Shown here: one piece after another, positions 6,333-6,395 of the stretch
Numbering within the stretch: the first letter of the stretch is position 1
Layout of the letters: the number at the start of each line of letters is the position of its first letter
NCBI GenBank assembly: GCA_938045315.1
Contig: CALINM010000024.1
Location: forward strand, 1 to 6,395
Direction of reading: 5' to 3'
Source of the DNA: an uncultured bacterium
GTDB taxonomy: Bacteria > CALINM01
Length of the DNA: 6,395 bases
Program-made: the position numbers and the translations under genes
Notes under the pieces: generated by a model
Database searches by the model: none
What the model saw: only the letters and a program-made list of their open reading frames with translations
Told to the model about the DNA's origin: nothing

Positions 6333-6395
6333 CTAACTAACTTCTTCTTTTAAAAAACCCATCCTGTAGTACATAACGATATCAATAAAATCCTT
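6333..6395 (-). CDS. C-terminal end of an unidentified upstream gene (partial)
   Basis: Twenty codons are open from the window edge to a TAG at 6333-6335, reading KDFIDIVMYYRMGFLKEEVS. The mixed hydrophobic and charged composition looks protein-like, and the segment is on the same strand as the deacetylase, 44 bases upstream of its ATG. I do not recognise the family from so short a piece, and chance openness over 60 bases cannot be excluded. If real, it is probably the preceding gene of the same transcription unit, since I see no terminator between them. Confidence 0.45.
   Translation of the reverse strand, partial: KDFIDIVMYYRMGFLKEEVS

Overview
The window is AT-rich (by eye about one-third G+C). 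Every credible gene lies on the minus strand, so transcription runs from high to low coordinates. A multiheme c-type cytochrome lipoprotein, an outer-membrane beta-barrel protein with a C-terminal Trp, and a periplasmic binding protein point to a Gram-negative anaerobic respirer. The combination and base composition resemble Deferribacterota or a similar metal-reducing lineage. That is an inference; nothing here proves the taxon.

Region 1 (6395 to 4118) is a housekeeping-looking block. It holds the last 20 codons of an unidentified upstream gene, then an AcuC/class I HDAC-like zinc deacetylase with all its catalytic residues, then a UROD/MetE-superfamily TIM-barrel protein. The last two overlap by 4 bases (GTGA) and are probably translationally coupled. 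A gap of about 100 bases (4017-4117) follows, with a plausible promoter for the next block.

Region 2 (4016 to 1) looks like a porin-cytochrome conduit joined to a sensing module. First comes a DmsE/MtrA-type decaheme cytochrome made as a lipoprotein. Its stop codon forms part of the ribosome binding site of an MtrB/PioB-like outer-membrane barrel. The barrel overlaps a periplasmic ABC-type substrate-binding protein by 7 bases (ATGGTAA). Last is the N-terminus of a membrane-anchored sensor, probably a histidine kinase, cut by the window edge. A natural reading is electron transfer across the outer membrane (MtrA/MtrB type), with a binding protein feeding a sensor. No MtrC-like surface cytochrome, ABC permease or ATPase lies in the window.

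The most striking point is that the barrel gene is broken twice. There is an in-frame TAA at 2181-2183, followed directly by ATG, and a one-base frameshift at an A8 run (plus-strand T8, 1771-1778). Removing one A and reading through the TAA restores a single frame of about 620 residues with a signal peptide and a terminal Trp. The other genes of this block that lie wholly in the window are intact. The first heme site of the cytochrome also has an unusual CX3CH spacing. I see no CRISPR array, mobile element, tRNA or rRNA.
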